From JAVXTH01 sp036641395 (GTDB lineage: Bacteria > Bacillota_I > Bacilli_A > Erysipelotrichales > Erysipelotrichaceae), in NCBI GenBank assembly GCA_036641395.1, contig JAVWEY010000031.1, positions 1 through 18,302 on the forward strand: 18,302 nucleotides of DNA. Direction: 5' to 3'. The translations under genes and the position numbers were made by a program. The notes beneath the pieces were generated by a model. It did not search any database, was not told the origin of the DNA, and was given only the letters and a program-made list of their open reading frames with translations. Below, one piece after another: positions 8,305 through 15,749 of the stretch (positions are counted from its first letter, which is position 1; each line of letters starts with the position of its first letter).

Positions 8305-9237
8305 TTACTTTCTCCTTTCAATCACTCTTAATTTTGCAGAATGTGATCGATTATTTTCTTCTAATTCTTCACTTCCAGGAAGAATTACTTTACGATTTAC
8401 TAATTGAAATGGTGGTTCTTCAATTTGATCCGGCATCAATAAGATACGCTTATCAACTTTTGGTGCTACTGCATATTTTTGAAAAGATTCTTTTACAATT
8501 CGATCCTCCAATGAATGAAACGATATAACCGCTAATCTTCCATCAACCTTTAAGATTGATAATGCTTCTTCTAATACATTTCTAAGTTCCGCTAATTCAT
8601 CATTGACAGCAATTCTAATTGCTTGAAATGTTTTCTTTGCTGGATGACCTTTTGAATTTAACACTTTTGAAGGTAAGGCACTACGTATCACATCAACTAA
8701 TTCAAATGTTGTTTCAATTGGTTTATCGATTCTTCTTGCCTCAATTTTTCGAGCAATTTGTTTTGCAAACTTTTCTTCTCCGTATTGAAATAAAATAGTT
8801 ACTAGTTGTTGATAGTCCCAAGTATTCACAATCGTTGCGGCATCCAAAGTCTGACTTTGATCCATTCGCATATCAAGGGGAGCATCAAAGCGGTAAGAAA
8901 AGCCACGCTGCGCTTCATCAAATTGAGGTGATGATACTCCTAAATCAAGAACCATTCCATCAATTTGTTCAATTCCATATTTTTCTAATTCACTTTTTAA
9001 CTGTGAGAAATTCGCATGAATTAAAGTGAAGTTTGAATTAATTTCCAATAATCTCGGTTTTGTTTCTTCAATTGCTTTTTGATCTCGATCAAATGCGTAT
9101 AAGTGACCACTATGTATTTGTTTTAGAATTTCAGCACTATGTCCGCCTCTTCCAAGAGTTCCATCAACATAGATACCATTTTCCTTGATTCTTAATGCTT
9201 CTATTGATTCATTTAGTAATACACTATAATGTTTCAT
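8305..9237 (-). CDS. rsmH: 16S rRNA (cytosine-1402-N4)-methyltransferase RsmH (MraW)
   Basis: A cytoplasmic SAM-dependent enzyme that methylates N4 of C1402 in the decoding centre of 16S rRNA. The 310 residues are the standard length. Motifs seen are the SAM site VDGTLGRGGHS (24-34), the DGMVLDLGVSSPQFD block (93-107) followed by RGFSYRFDAPLDMRMD (111-126), VISFHSLEDRIVK (237-249), and the C-terminal NRSHSAKLRVIER. Its ATG overlaps the mraZ stop by one base (TAATG), with GGAG eight bases upstream, so it is translationally coupled to mraZ. This mraZ-rsmH pairing is nearly universal at the head of dcw clusters. Confidence 0.96.
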   Translation of the reverse strand: MKHYSVLLNESIEALRIKENGIYVDGTLGRGGHSAEILKQIHSGHLYAFDRDQKAIEETKPRLLEINSNFTLIHANFSQLKSELEKYGIEQIDGMVLDLGVSSPQFDEAQRGFSYRFDAPLDMRMDQSQTLDAATIVNTWDYQQLVTILFQYGEEKFAKQIARKIEARRIDKPIETTFELVDVIRSALPSKVLNSKGHPAKKTFQAIRIAVNDELAELRNVLEEALSILKVDGRLAVISFHSLEDRIVKESFQKYAVAPKVDKRILLMPDQIEEPPFQLVNRKVILPGSEELEENNRSHSAKLRVIERRK

Positions 9238-9665
9238 TAGAAGAACTCCGTTAGGCTTTCAGCCATCTCTTCAAACGATTCATTGTTCTCTTCATTTATT
9301 GTATCCCAACGCTCTTTACTCCATATTTCTACACGATTACCAGCACCTGAGATAACACATGCTTTCTTTAAATCAGCAAGTTGAGTAAGGGTTGCTGGTA
9401 ATAAGATTCTACCTTGATTGTCAATTTCACATTCAGCAGCTTTACTTGTTAACATTCGAATGTACATACGTGCTTCTTTTTTTGTTGAAGGTAACTTCAT
9501 CATCTGTTCATAAAGAATGTTCCATTGGGAAGCTGTATAGATGCATAAGCAACCGTCAAGACCGCGAGTAACAATAATTGTTCCATCTAGTTCTTCACGG
9601 AAGCGGGCAGGAATAATCAAGCGACCTTTTGTATCAATATTATGAGCGTATTCACCGATGAACAT
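9237..9665 (-). CDS. mraZ: Transcriptional regulator MraZ
   Basis: A DNA-binding protein that regulates the dcw operon and binds repeats in its own promoter region. The 142 residues contain two SpoVT/AbrB-like halves, each with its signature: DTKGRLIIPARFRE (11-24) and DNQGRILLPATL (82-93). An upstream in-frame GTG at 9680 would add five residues. The ATG at 9665 is chosen because it is preceded by GGAGGAAGG at good spacing and gives the usual MFIGEY start. Four GTGG-type MraZ boxes with 10-base period lie directly upstream, the last one overlapping the ribosome binding site. Confidence 0.95.
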   Translation of the reverse strand: MFIGEYAHNIDTKGRLIIPARFREELDGTIIVTRGLDGCLCIYTASQWNILYEQMMKLPSTKKEARMYIRMLTSKAAECEIDNQGRILLPATLTQLADLKKACVISGAGNRVEIWSKERWDTINEENNESFEEMAESLTEFF

Positions 9666-9670
9666 GATAC

Positions 9671-9710
9671 CTTCCTCCACTTTCTACCACAATCTACTAC
9701 TTCATACCAC
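9671..9710 (-). promoter_or_regulatory. Four MraZ-binding boxes upstream of mraZ
   Basis: On the minus strand four consecutive decamers read GTGGTATGAA (9710-9701), GTAGTAGATT (9700-9691), GTGGTAGAAA (9690-9681) and GTGGAGGAAG (9680-9671). The GTGG core repeats exactly every ten bases, one helical turn, with one deviation (GTAG in the second). MraZ is known to bind direct repeats with this spacing in front of its own gene. The first box begins immediately after the -10 element and the last overlaps the mraZ ribosome site, consistent with autorepression or autoactivation. Confidence 0.85.
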
Positions 9711-9711
9711 C

Positions 9712-9740
9712 ATTATATACTTTTAACCTATATTTGTACA
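9712..9740 (-). promoter_or_regulatory. Sigma-A promoter of the dcw operon
   Basis: The minus strand has a perfect -10 TATAAT (9717-9712), a 17-base spacer and TGTACA (9740-9735; four of six matches to TTGACA). The start point would fall within the first MraZ boxes, so the boxes lie in the initially transcribed region. Confidence 0.75.
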
Positions 9741-9903
9741 TATATATTTACCTTTTTTTATAACTTATTTCACACTTTTGTATGCCTTTACATGATATTC
9801 TGACAAAAGGACACGTTTAACCCATAAAAACCTTGTTTTTATGCTTTAAAGTCCTATATTCTTGGAAATCTAAGCGATAAGTTCTATTTTTTTAAAATAT
9901 AGT

Positions 9904-9931
9904 AAAAAAAAAGACAGATAATACCTGTCTT
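9904..9931 (-). terminator. Intrinsic terminator after the polC operon
   Basis: On the minus strand AAGACAG and CTGTCTT form the arms of a stem extended by a G-T and a T-A pair around a three-base loop, followed by a run of eight or more T residues. It lies downstream of the NTF2-like gene and upstream of the dcw promoter, so it separates the polC and dcw transcripts. Confidence 0.85.
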
Positions 9932-10113
9932 AATTTAGAAACAATTTAATTAATTTTGTAGTTTGTCCCAAGTTTTTAACTTTACAATTGCTTTATCTTC
10001 TAAAAAATTATGAACTACTAACTAATGATCAATTAATTATAATTTATTATTGATTATTTATATTAAATTTTTTTCGATAAAATTCATAAATAATTAATAT
10101 TTCATATTATAAA

Positions 10114-10488
10114 CTATCGATATGGATAAACAAGATGTGGATAACATCCATATTCTTTCATTGAATCAATTCTTTCATTTTTGTATGTCACAAAAGAAAC
10201 ACCTTGAAAAGTAGAACGTTGTTTTTGATAAGAATAATCAATATTCCATGTCACAATTGTCAAATCCGAAACGGATTGAAAACTAATAATATTCCAATCA
10301 TCAATTGAACCATTGTTTTGCGTATCTTTAAACCAATCAATGATTTGACTTAAATCTTCATATGCCGCTCCATTACTTTGAGTAATATGTGCATGAAGAT
10401 TAAATATTTCATAAATAATTTTAATATTATTATCTAACCAGGCTAGTATATAAGCACGAAATAGAGCTTCTTGTTCTTGATTACTCAT
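10114..10488 (-). CDS. NTF2/SnoaL-like domain protein
   Basis: A small protein of 124 residues with no signal peptide or membrane segment. The pattern is an N-terminal helix (EQEALFRAYILAWLDNN) leading to a region with HAHITQSNG, a helix at YEDLSQIIDWF, then beta strands ending in STFQGVSFVTYKNERIDSMKEY. This matches the NTF2-like/SnoaL fold, in which a cone-shaped sheet forms a pocket. Family members include enzymes, ligand binders and dimerisation modules, so no specific activity can be given. Its start has GGGGGA seven bases upstream and it lies 20 bases after the polC stop in the same direction, so it is probably co-transcribed with polC; a terminator follows. The fold is inferred from sequence pattern only. 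Confidence 0.7.
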   Translation of the reverse strand: MSNQEQEALFRAYILAWLDNNIKIIYEIFNLHAHITQSNGAAYEDLSQIIDWFKDTQNNGSIDDWNIISFQSVSDLTIVTWNIDYSYQKQRSTFQGVSFVTYKNERIDSMKEYGCYPHLVYPYR

Positions 10489-10508
10489 TTATAAGTCCCC
10501 CTTTTCTT

Positions 10509-13500
10509 TTAGCCAAACAATGACATTTGATTTTCTTCTTGTAGACTAGTCAAAACTCCTAGTGTTTCTAACTTTTTAATTGAAGTACCATTTAATGAAG
10601 TACGATCTTGAAGGTCTTGTTTTGATAGAAAAGGTCCATTGTTTCGTGCACTAGCAACACTATCAGCAACATTACTACCTAAGCCATCAATACTTGCGAA
10701 AGGTGGAATGATTACATTTTTATCATCTGGATCAACAATAAATTCATTTGCTTGTGATTTCATTAAATCAATATTACCAAAGCGATAACCTCTTAAACAC
10801 ATTTCTAAAGCTAATTCTAATGTTGTATATATATCTTTTTCTTTCTTAGTTACATCACGTTTAAATTCATTGCTGTTTAAACGTTCATTAATATCTTTCA
10901 TACGGCTACGAATTGCTTGTTCTCCATTAATCATCGCATCAATATCATAAGCATCACAGCGTATTGAGAAGAACATACAATAATAATATTGTGGATAATG
11001 AACTTTAAAGTAAGCAATACGAACCGCCATCATTACATAGGCAACGGCATGGGCTTTTGGGAACATATACTTAATCTTTAAACAAGATTCAATATACCAA
11101 TCTTCAACCCCTTGTTGCTTCATCGCATCAATCCATTCAGGTTTTAAACCTTTACCTTTACGGACACTTTCCATAATCATAAATGCAGTTTTTGGTTTTA
11201 AGCCTTTATGAAGCAAATACACCATAATATCATCACGACAACCAATTACATTTTTCAAGTTACAAATACCGGCTTCTACTAAATCACGTGCGTTGTTTAA
11301 CCAAACATCGGTTCCATGAGATAATCCAGAAATACGAACCAGTTCATCAAAGGTAGTAGGTTTACTCATTTCTAAAATACCACGTACAAATGGTGTTCCA
11401 AATTCTGGTAATCCTGCTGCTCCGGTTTTTTCTGTATTTTTAGAAGTATCAATATGAAGTGCTTCAACTCCGGAAAAAATACTCATAGTTTCTGGGTCAT
11501 TCATTGGTATTTTTCTAACATCAACCCCACTAATTCGCTCCAACATCTTCATTGCAGTTGGGTCTACATGACCTAATATATCAAATTTTAAGACATTATC
11601 ATGAATCTGATGGAAATCAAAATGCGTTGTTTTCCAATCAGAGAATGGATTGTTGGCAGGATATTGGACTGGTGTAAAATCATGAACATCTAAATCCAAA
11701 GGAATAACGATAATTCCCCCCGGATGTTGTCCTGTTGTTCGTTTAACACCTTCACACCCTTTCGCAAGGCGTAACTCCTGTGCCCGGCGTAGTTTGCCTT
11801 CTAAACCCATCTCTTCTTCATATCCCTTTACATAACCATAAGCAGTCTGTTCCGCTACGGTACCAATCGTACCAGCCCGAAATACATGGTCATCACCAAA
11901 TACTTCTTTGGTATAAGCATGAGCCGTTGGTTGATAATCACTCGAGAAGTTCAAATCAATATCCGGTACTTTATCACCTTCAAATCCTAAAAAGGTTTCA
12001 AATGGAATATCCTGACCATCTCCTCGGATAATCCTTCCACAATTAGGACATACTTTATCCGGTAAATCAAAGCCTGATGCAACACTTCCATCTTCAAAGA
12101 ATTCAACATAATGACAATGTTCACAAACATAATGAGGTGCCAATGGATTTACTTCCGTAATCCCAGCCATGGTTGCCACAAAACTTGAACCAACGGAACC
12201 TCGAGAACCAACTAAATAACCATCATCATTTGATTTTTTAACTAATAAATGTGAAATATAATAAACAACATAAAAACCATGACCAATAATACTCTTTAAT
12301 TCGCGATTTAAACGTTTCTCCACTATCTCTGGCAATGTTTCTCCATAAATTAAATGGGCTTTCTCATAACATATCTTTTCTAATAAAACATCTGATCCTT
12401 CTATATCTGGTGGATATAGGCGGTCCTTTACCGGATAAACAGCTTCAATTTGATCAGCAATTTTATTCGTATTTGTTACTACCATTTGATAAGCAACACT
12501 TTCACCAAGCCATTCATAAGCGGCTAACATTTCACTCGTTGTAAGTAAGTGCTGATCTGGATTTTTAACTTTAAGTCTTTGTTCTTTTTTAAAAAGATAC
12601 AGAGGATGATGAACTCCACCAATCGCTTGAGATGAAATATAAATATCTCGTATTAGTTTTTGTTCTTCACTCACATAATGGGCATCACCGGTTGCCACTA
12701 CTAATTTACCCATCGCATTTGCTGTATCGATGATATCCTTCAATATTTGTTTTAAACGTGTCTCATCGCAAATTGAACCACGATCAATTAATGGACGATA
12801 GTTTTCTAATGGTTGTATTTCAACATAATCATAAAAAGATAAGGCGGTTTCTAACTGTTCTTGATTACGCGTATACGCCATTTCAAAAACTTCTCCATTA
12901 AAGCAACTCGTACCAATTAATAAATTACCCTTAATTCTTTGCTTATTAATTTCATCTCTTAGAATTCTAGGTTCAGCAACTATATTCGTTGTACTCTTAG
13001 AGTTATAAGCTAAATACTTACAATGAGATAAAGTAATCAGTTCAAATAATTCTTTTAAACCTGCTGCATTTTTCACTAAAATCGTAACATGTTTTTTAAA
13101 TACTGTTTTAAAACATGATTCATCTTGCATCGCTTGTAATTCATTTAATGTAGTGATATGTTTTAACTCATTTAACATATTCATATAAACATTAGCAAGA
13201 ATTTCCGCATCATAATCTGCACGATGGGCTCCTTCTTCATCGTATCGAATTCCATAAGAACGAGCAACTACACCAAGTTTATGATATTTGCGCTCACTAT
13301 GTAGACTTCTTGATAAATCAAAAGTATCCACGACTGGATTAGTTAAAGGTTTTCGATTAATTCGCACTAAGGCATCATTTAGAAAACTAACATCAAAATC
13401 TGCATTATGGGCTACTAATACATGATCCCCAATAAAATCTAATATTTCATCAATACATTCCTCAAATGGTAATGCATTGATCAAATCACTTTCACTAATA

Positions 13501-14843
13501 TTCGTAAGATTTGTTGTGAAGGCAGATATCGGAACTGGTGGCTTAATAAATAACTGAAGTTTTTTTACACAAGCACGATCCTTAACAATTTGACCACCAA
13601 ATTCAATAATATGGTCATAGCGTGAACTTAAGCCAGTTGTCTCTAAGTCAAAGACACAATAACTACATTTCTCTAGTTCTCGATCATCTCCATTACGTAC
13701 AATATGAAGAATTGGATCCACCATATTCATTTCGACTCCATAAATCATTTTAAAGGGAGTCTCTCGATTTGCGTTAATCTTTTCAACCGCATGTTGAGCC
13801 TTTGGAAAGGCTTGAACCCCAACATGATCGGTAATCGCAATTGCGTTATGTCCCCATGCATTTGCCTGGTTAATAAATTCTTCAATGTCACACACTCCAT
13901 CCATCTCAGATGTTTTTGTATGAAGATGTAATTCAACCCGCTTTTCTTCACTATCATCAATTCTTTTAACTTCAGGTATTTTAGTAATGACATCTGGCAT
14001 CATAACTAATTCACGTGAATACGAGTCATAATCAACCCGACCATAAACACTTACATAATCCCCAATGTTTATTTCATCTAATACTTCCTTTGTCGTTGCA
14101 CCACGTTCAAATCGCTTAATTACGATTGCATCATCTCTGTCACATATCCATAAAGTTTGAATATCTTTACCCGTTCGTAATGTGCGATTTTCTTTATCAA
14201 ATATTTTCCCTTTAATATGAATTCCTTGCATTTCTTCACTAATTTCATGAATTGTCAAAGTTGTATATTGATCCAATCCTTTTTTAGTTTTTGGTTTAAA
14301 ATTATATTTTTTATCTTCATATTTTACTTCTTTAGGAGTAGCCTCATTTGGTTTAACAATCGTTTCAACACTTCGATCTATAATCAAATCATCAATTATA
14401 ACCTTTCTTTTAAAACCACAATCACTTAAAAAAGTTTCTAATAAATGTTTAGATTGAATTGCTTTTTCTTTCTGTTCTTCTAACGCATAACGAAATATAA
14501 TATAATCATTTTCAATTGCTGGTAACACTTCTTGAAAGATAGAATACTGAGGATGAATTTGAATATAATAACTAACATAGTTTCTTAATTCAAAAATATC
14601 TTCTTTATCTTCACGACATTCAATTTTCAGTTCGACATGACTTCTACTTATTTTAGTAAGACGGCTTAAAAATAAGTTCCAAACATTAAAAGGTAAAACG
14701 CCATCTAATAATAATTCTATTTCAAGTGCACGGGATTTTTTCGCATAAACCGGTGTCATACTAAATTCTCCACCAACAAAATAAGTGGTGTTCTTTTCTT
14801 CTAATTCCATTTTTTCAATAAGATTCATTAACGATAAATTCAT
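10509..14843 (-). CDS. polC: DNA polymerase III alpha subunit, PolC type
   Basis: The replicative DNA polymerase of low-GC Gram-positives, working at the fork with the beta clamp. The 1444 residues are the usual PolC length. In order: an N-terminal domain, an OB-fold nucleic-acid-binding domain (about 195-290), a PHP domain with His306, His308 and a TDH at 338-340, an inserted DEDDh 3'-5' proofreading exonuclease (Asp399, Glu401, Asp482, His540, Asp545), the rest of the PHP domain, and the palm and fingers. A zinc-binding set (Cys907, Cys910, Cys932, Cys935) precedes the catalytic Asp961 and Asp963 in PDIDLNF, with a third acidic residue probably Asp1088. The C-terminal QMSLF (1439-1443) is a beta-clamp-binding motif. 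All key residues are present. AGGAAAG lies nine bases before the ATG. In many Bacillota polC follows proS; here it heads its own unit. Confidence 0.97.
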   Translation of the reverse strand: MNLSLMNLIEKMELEEKNTTYFVGGEFSMTPVYAKKSRALEIELLLDGVLPFNVWNLFLSRLTKISRSHVELKIECREDKEDIFELRNYVSYYIQIHPQYSIFQEVLPAIENDYIIFRYALEEQKEKAIQSKHLLETFLSDCGFKRKVIIDDLIIDRSVETIVKPNEATPKEVKYEDKKYNFKPKTKKGLDQYTTLTIHEISEEMQGIHIKGKIFDKENRTLRTGKDIQTLWICDRDDAIVIKRFERGATTKEVLDEINIGDYVSVYGRVDYDSYSRELVMMPDVITKIPEVKRIDDSEEKRVELHLHTKTSEMDGVCDIEEFINQANAWGHNAIAITDHVGVQAFPKAQHAVEKINANRETPFKMIYGVEMNMVDPILHIVRNGDDRELEKCSYCVFDLETTGLSSRYDHIIEFGGQIVKDRACVKKLQLFIKPPVPISAFTTNLTNISESDLINALPFEECIDEILDFIGDHVLVAHNADFDVSFLNDALVRINRKPLTNPVVDTFDLSRSLHSERKYHKLGVVARSYGIRYDEEGAHRADYDAEILANVYMNMLNELKHITTLNELQAMQDESCFKTVFKKHVTILVKNAAGLKELFELITLSHCKYLAYNSKSTTNIVAEPRILRDEINKQRIKGNLLIGTSCFNGEVFEMAYTRNQEQLETALSFYDYVEIQPLENYRPLIDRGSICDETRLKQILKDIIDTANAMGKLVVATGDAHYVSEEQKLIRDIYISSQAIGGVHHPLYLFKKEQRLKVKNPDQHLLTTSEMLAAYEWLGESVAYQMVVTNTNKIADQIEAVYPVKDRLYPPDIEGSDVLLEKICYEKAHLIYGETLPEIVEKRLNRELKSIIGHGFYVVYYISHLLVKKSNDDGYLVGSRGSVGSSFVATMAGITEVNPLAPHYVCEHCHYVEFFEDGSVASGFDLPDKVCPNCGRIIRGDGQDIPFETFLGFEGDKVPDIDLNFSSDYQPTAHAYTKEVFGDDHVFRAGTIGTVAEQTAYGYVKGYEEEMGLEGKLRRAQELRLAKGCEGVKRTTGQHPGGIIVIPLDLDVHDFTPVQYPANNPFSDWKTTHFDFHQIHDNVLKFDILGHVDPTAMKMLERISGVDVRKIPMNDPETMSIFSGVEALHIDTSKNTEKTGAAGLPEFGTPFVRGILEMSKPTTFDELVRISGLSHGTDVWLNNARDLVEAGICNLKNVIGCRDDIMVYLLHKGLKPKTAFMIMESVRKGKGLKPEWIDAMKQQGVEDWYIESCLKIKYMFPKAHAVAYVMMAVRIAYFKVHYPQYYYCMFFSIRCDAYDIDAMINGEQAIRSRMKDINERLNSNEFKRDVTKKEKDIYTTLELALEMCLRGYRFGNIDLMKSQANEFIVDPDDKNVIIPPFASIDGLGSNVADSVASARNNGPFLSKQDLQDRTSLNGTSIKKLETLGVLTSLQEENQMSLFG

Positions 14844-14869
14844 AACATCACTCTTTCCTGATTGTTATA

Positions 14870-14898
14870 ATCATACCATTTTTTTTAGTTGAAACCAA
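14870..14898 (-). promoter_or_regulatory. Promoter of polC
   Basis: The minus strand shows TTGGTT (14898-14893), a 17-base spacer and TATGAT (14875-14870), about 27 bases before the polC ATG. The -10 matches five of six consensus bases and the -35 three of six. The -35 overlaps a short dyad (AGTTG/CAACT). Reasonable but unproven. Confidence 0.5.
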
Positions 14899-14920
14899 CT
14901 ATAAAAATTATTTCATTGAG

Positions 14921-14972
14921 TGACATACTCCCACCCTCTTATGCAAGTGATATCGTTTGAACACTACCCTTA
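14921..14972 (-). mobile_element. Possible right end of an IS200/IS605-type (TnpB) element, remnant
   Basis: Between polC and the hydrolase gene the minus strand ends a short segment with GGGTGGGAGTATGTCA (14936-14921). From memory, a GGTGGGAGTATGTCA-like terminus is common at the right end of IS200/IS605 elements carrying tnpB in Bacillota, where it also forms the 3' part of the guide (omega) RNA. Just upstream lies AAGGGTAGTG...CACTTGC, which can form a weak stem, and a TATAAT-like sequence. No transposase or tnpB frame is present in this 216-base gap, so it would be a solo end or relic. The call rests on motif recall, not comparison. Confidence 0.35.
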
Positions 14973-15021
14973 TATACATATTATATATTGACAATTAAAA
15001 AGGATTGAAAGTACATTAAAA

Positions 15022-15044
15022 GCAATAAATTATTATTAAATTGC
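15022..15044 (-). terminator. Weak terminator candidate after the hydrolase gene
   Basis: On the minus strand GCAAT and ATTGC pair around an AT-rich loop and are followed by TTTT, 15 bases after the stop codon of the metallo-beta-lactamase-fold gene. The five-base stem is short, so termination here is uncertain. Confidence 0.3.
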
Positions 15045-15059
15045 AGTGATTTTACTACC

Positions 15060-15737
15060 TCATTCCTCATCTAAATAAAATACTTGATTTAGATGATTAA
15101 TCTCAATCATTTTATTTTCAATATCTATTTTCTTTTTTACCTCAGCAATACAATCATAATCATTCCAAAAATGCATGGGTGCAATATATTCAACTTCAAC
15201 ATGTTGCATAAAATAGTGTAGCCCATCAATTGTAGCCTGTTTTAAGCGTGGATCTACTACTACAAAAGCTAGTTCAATTGATTCATCTTTTAATTGATCA
15301 ATTTCATTTTGATAAGCAAATCGCATCTCATCATTTTCTTGGTCACTACTTTCATCAAGCCAACACCAATCATTTAAATCACCTGCATGATAAATACAAT
15401 GACCTTCAAACTTGACGAAAAAAGCAACTCCCTCATCGGTTGATTTTAAGGTTGTAATTTCTAAATCATCAACCTTTAAAAAGTGATTTGGTCCAATCAT
15501 CCATACATTATCTTCATTAGTTATACAATCATCAGATAAAATATAAGTTACCTTATATGTTTGAAATAGTGTAAATATTTCTTTATTAAAGTGATCTCGA
15601 TGCCCGTGAGATACAAACACATAATAATGCTTATTTTCATTTAATAAACTTAGGTCACCTTTTATATAATCAAATATTAAACCAGTTGTTTCACCTTCAA
15701 CACAAAATCCACTATGTTCAAAATATATTACTTTCAT
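15060..15737 (-). CDS. Metallo-beta-lactamase-fold hydrolase, UlaG-like
   Basis: A cytoplasmic protein of 225 residues with the metallo-hydrolase metal-binding signature HGHRDH (His44, His46, Asp48, His49), HAGDLND (His117, Asp120) and a late MHFWND (His189). The start MKVIYFEHSGFCVE and overall spacing resemble the UlaG/L-ascorbate-6-phosphate-lactonase-like group ('beta-lactamase superfamily domain' proteins). Substrates in this group vary widely, and none can be named here. It lies 12 bases after the lipoprotein gene, and its AAGGAG ribosome site overlaps that gene's stop codon, so the two are surely co-transcribed. All metal ligands appear intact. Confidence 0.8.
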   Translation of the reverse strand: MKVIYFEHSGFCVEGETTGLIFDYIKGDLSLLNENKHYYVFVSHGHRDHFNKEIFTLFQTYKVTYILSDDCITNEDNVWMIGPNHFLKVDDLEITTLKSTDEGVAFFVKFEGHCIYHAGDLNDWCWLDESSDQENDEMRFAYQNEIDQLKDESIELAFVVVDPRLKQATIDGLHYFMQHVEVEYIAPMHFWNDYDCIAEVKKKIDIENKMIEINHLNQVFYLDEE

Positions 15738-15749
15738 ACTTTTGCTCCT

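Larger units (their letters stand above)
9666..10113. other. Intergenic region between the NTF2-like gene and mraZ
   Basis: This 448-base gap holds, from high to low, an AT-rich stretch (9950-10113), the terminator at 9904-9931, a spacer with a perfect 9-bp hairpin (9823-9831 paired with 9835-9843, loop CTT), the dcw promoter and the MraZ boxes. The hairpin is not followed by a T-run on either strand. A short minus-strand open stretch at 9950-10021 reads like a protein tail ending KLKTWDKLQN, with a stop just upstream of it. It could be a gene remnant or chance. No intact gene is seen. Confidence 0.5.

Noticed and set aside
13745..13993. Minus-strand 82-codon frame inside polC
   Set aside because: It is an alternative frame of the polC PHP-domain coding region, which has intact motifs in the correct frame.
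14988..15017. Perfect TTGACA on the plus strand with a TACATT 18 bases later
   Set aside because: It would drive transcription antisense into the hydrolase gene with no plus-strand gene to serve. A consensus -35 by chance in AT-rich intergenic DNA is the simpler view.
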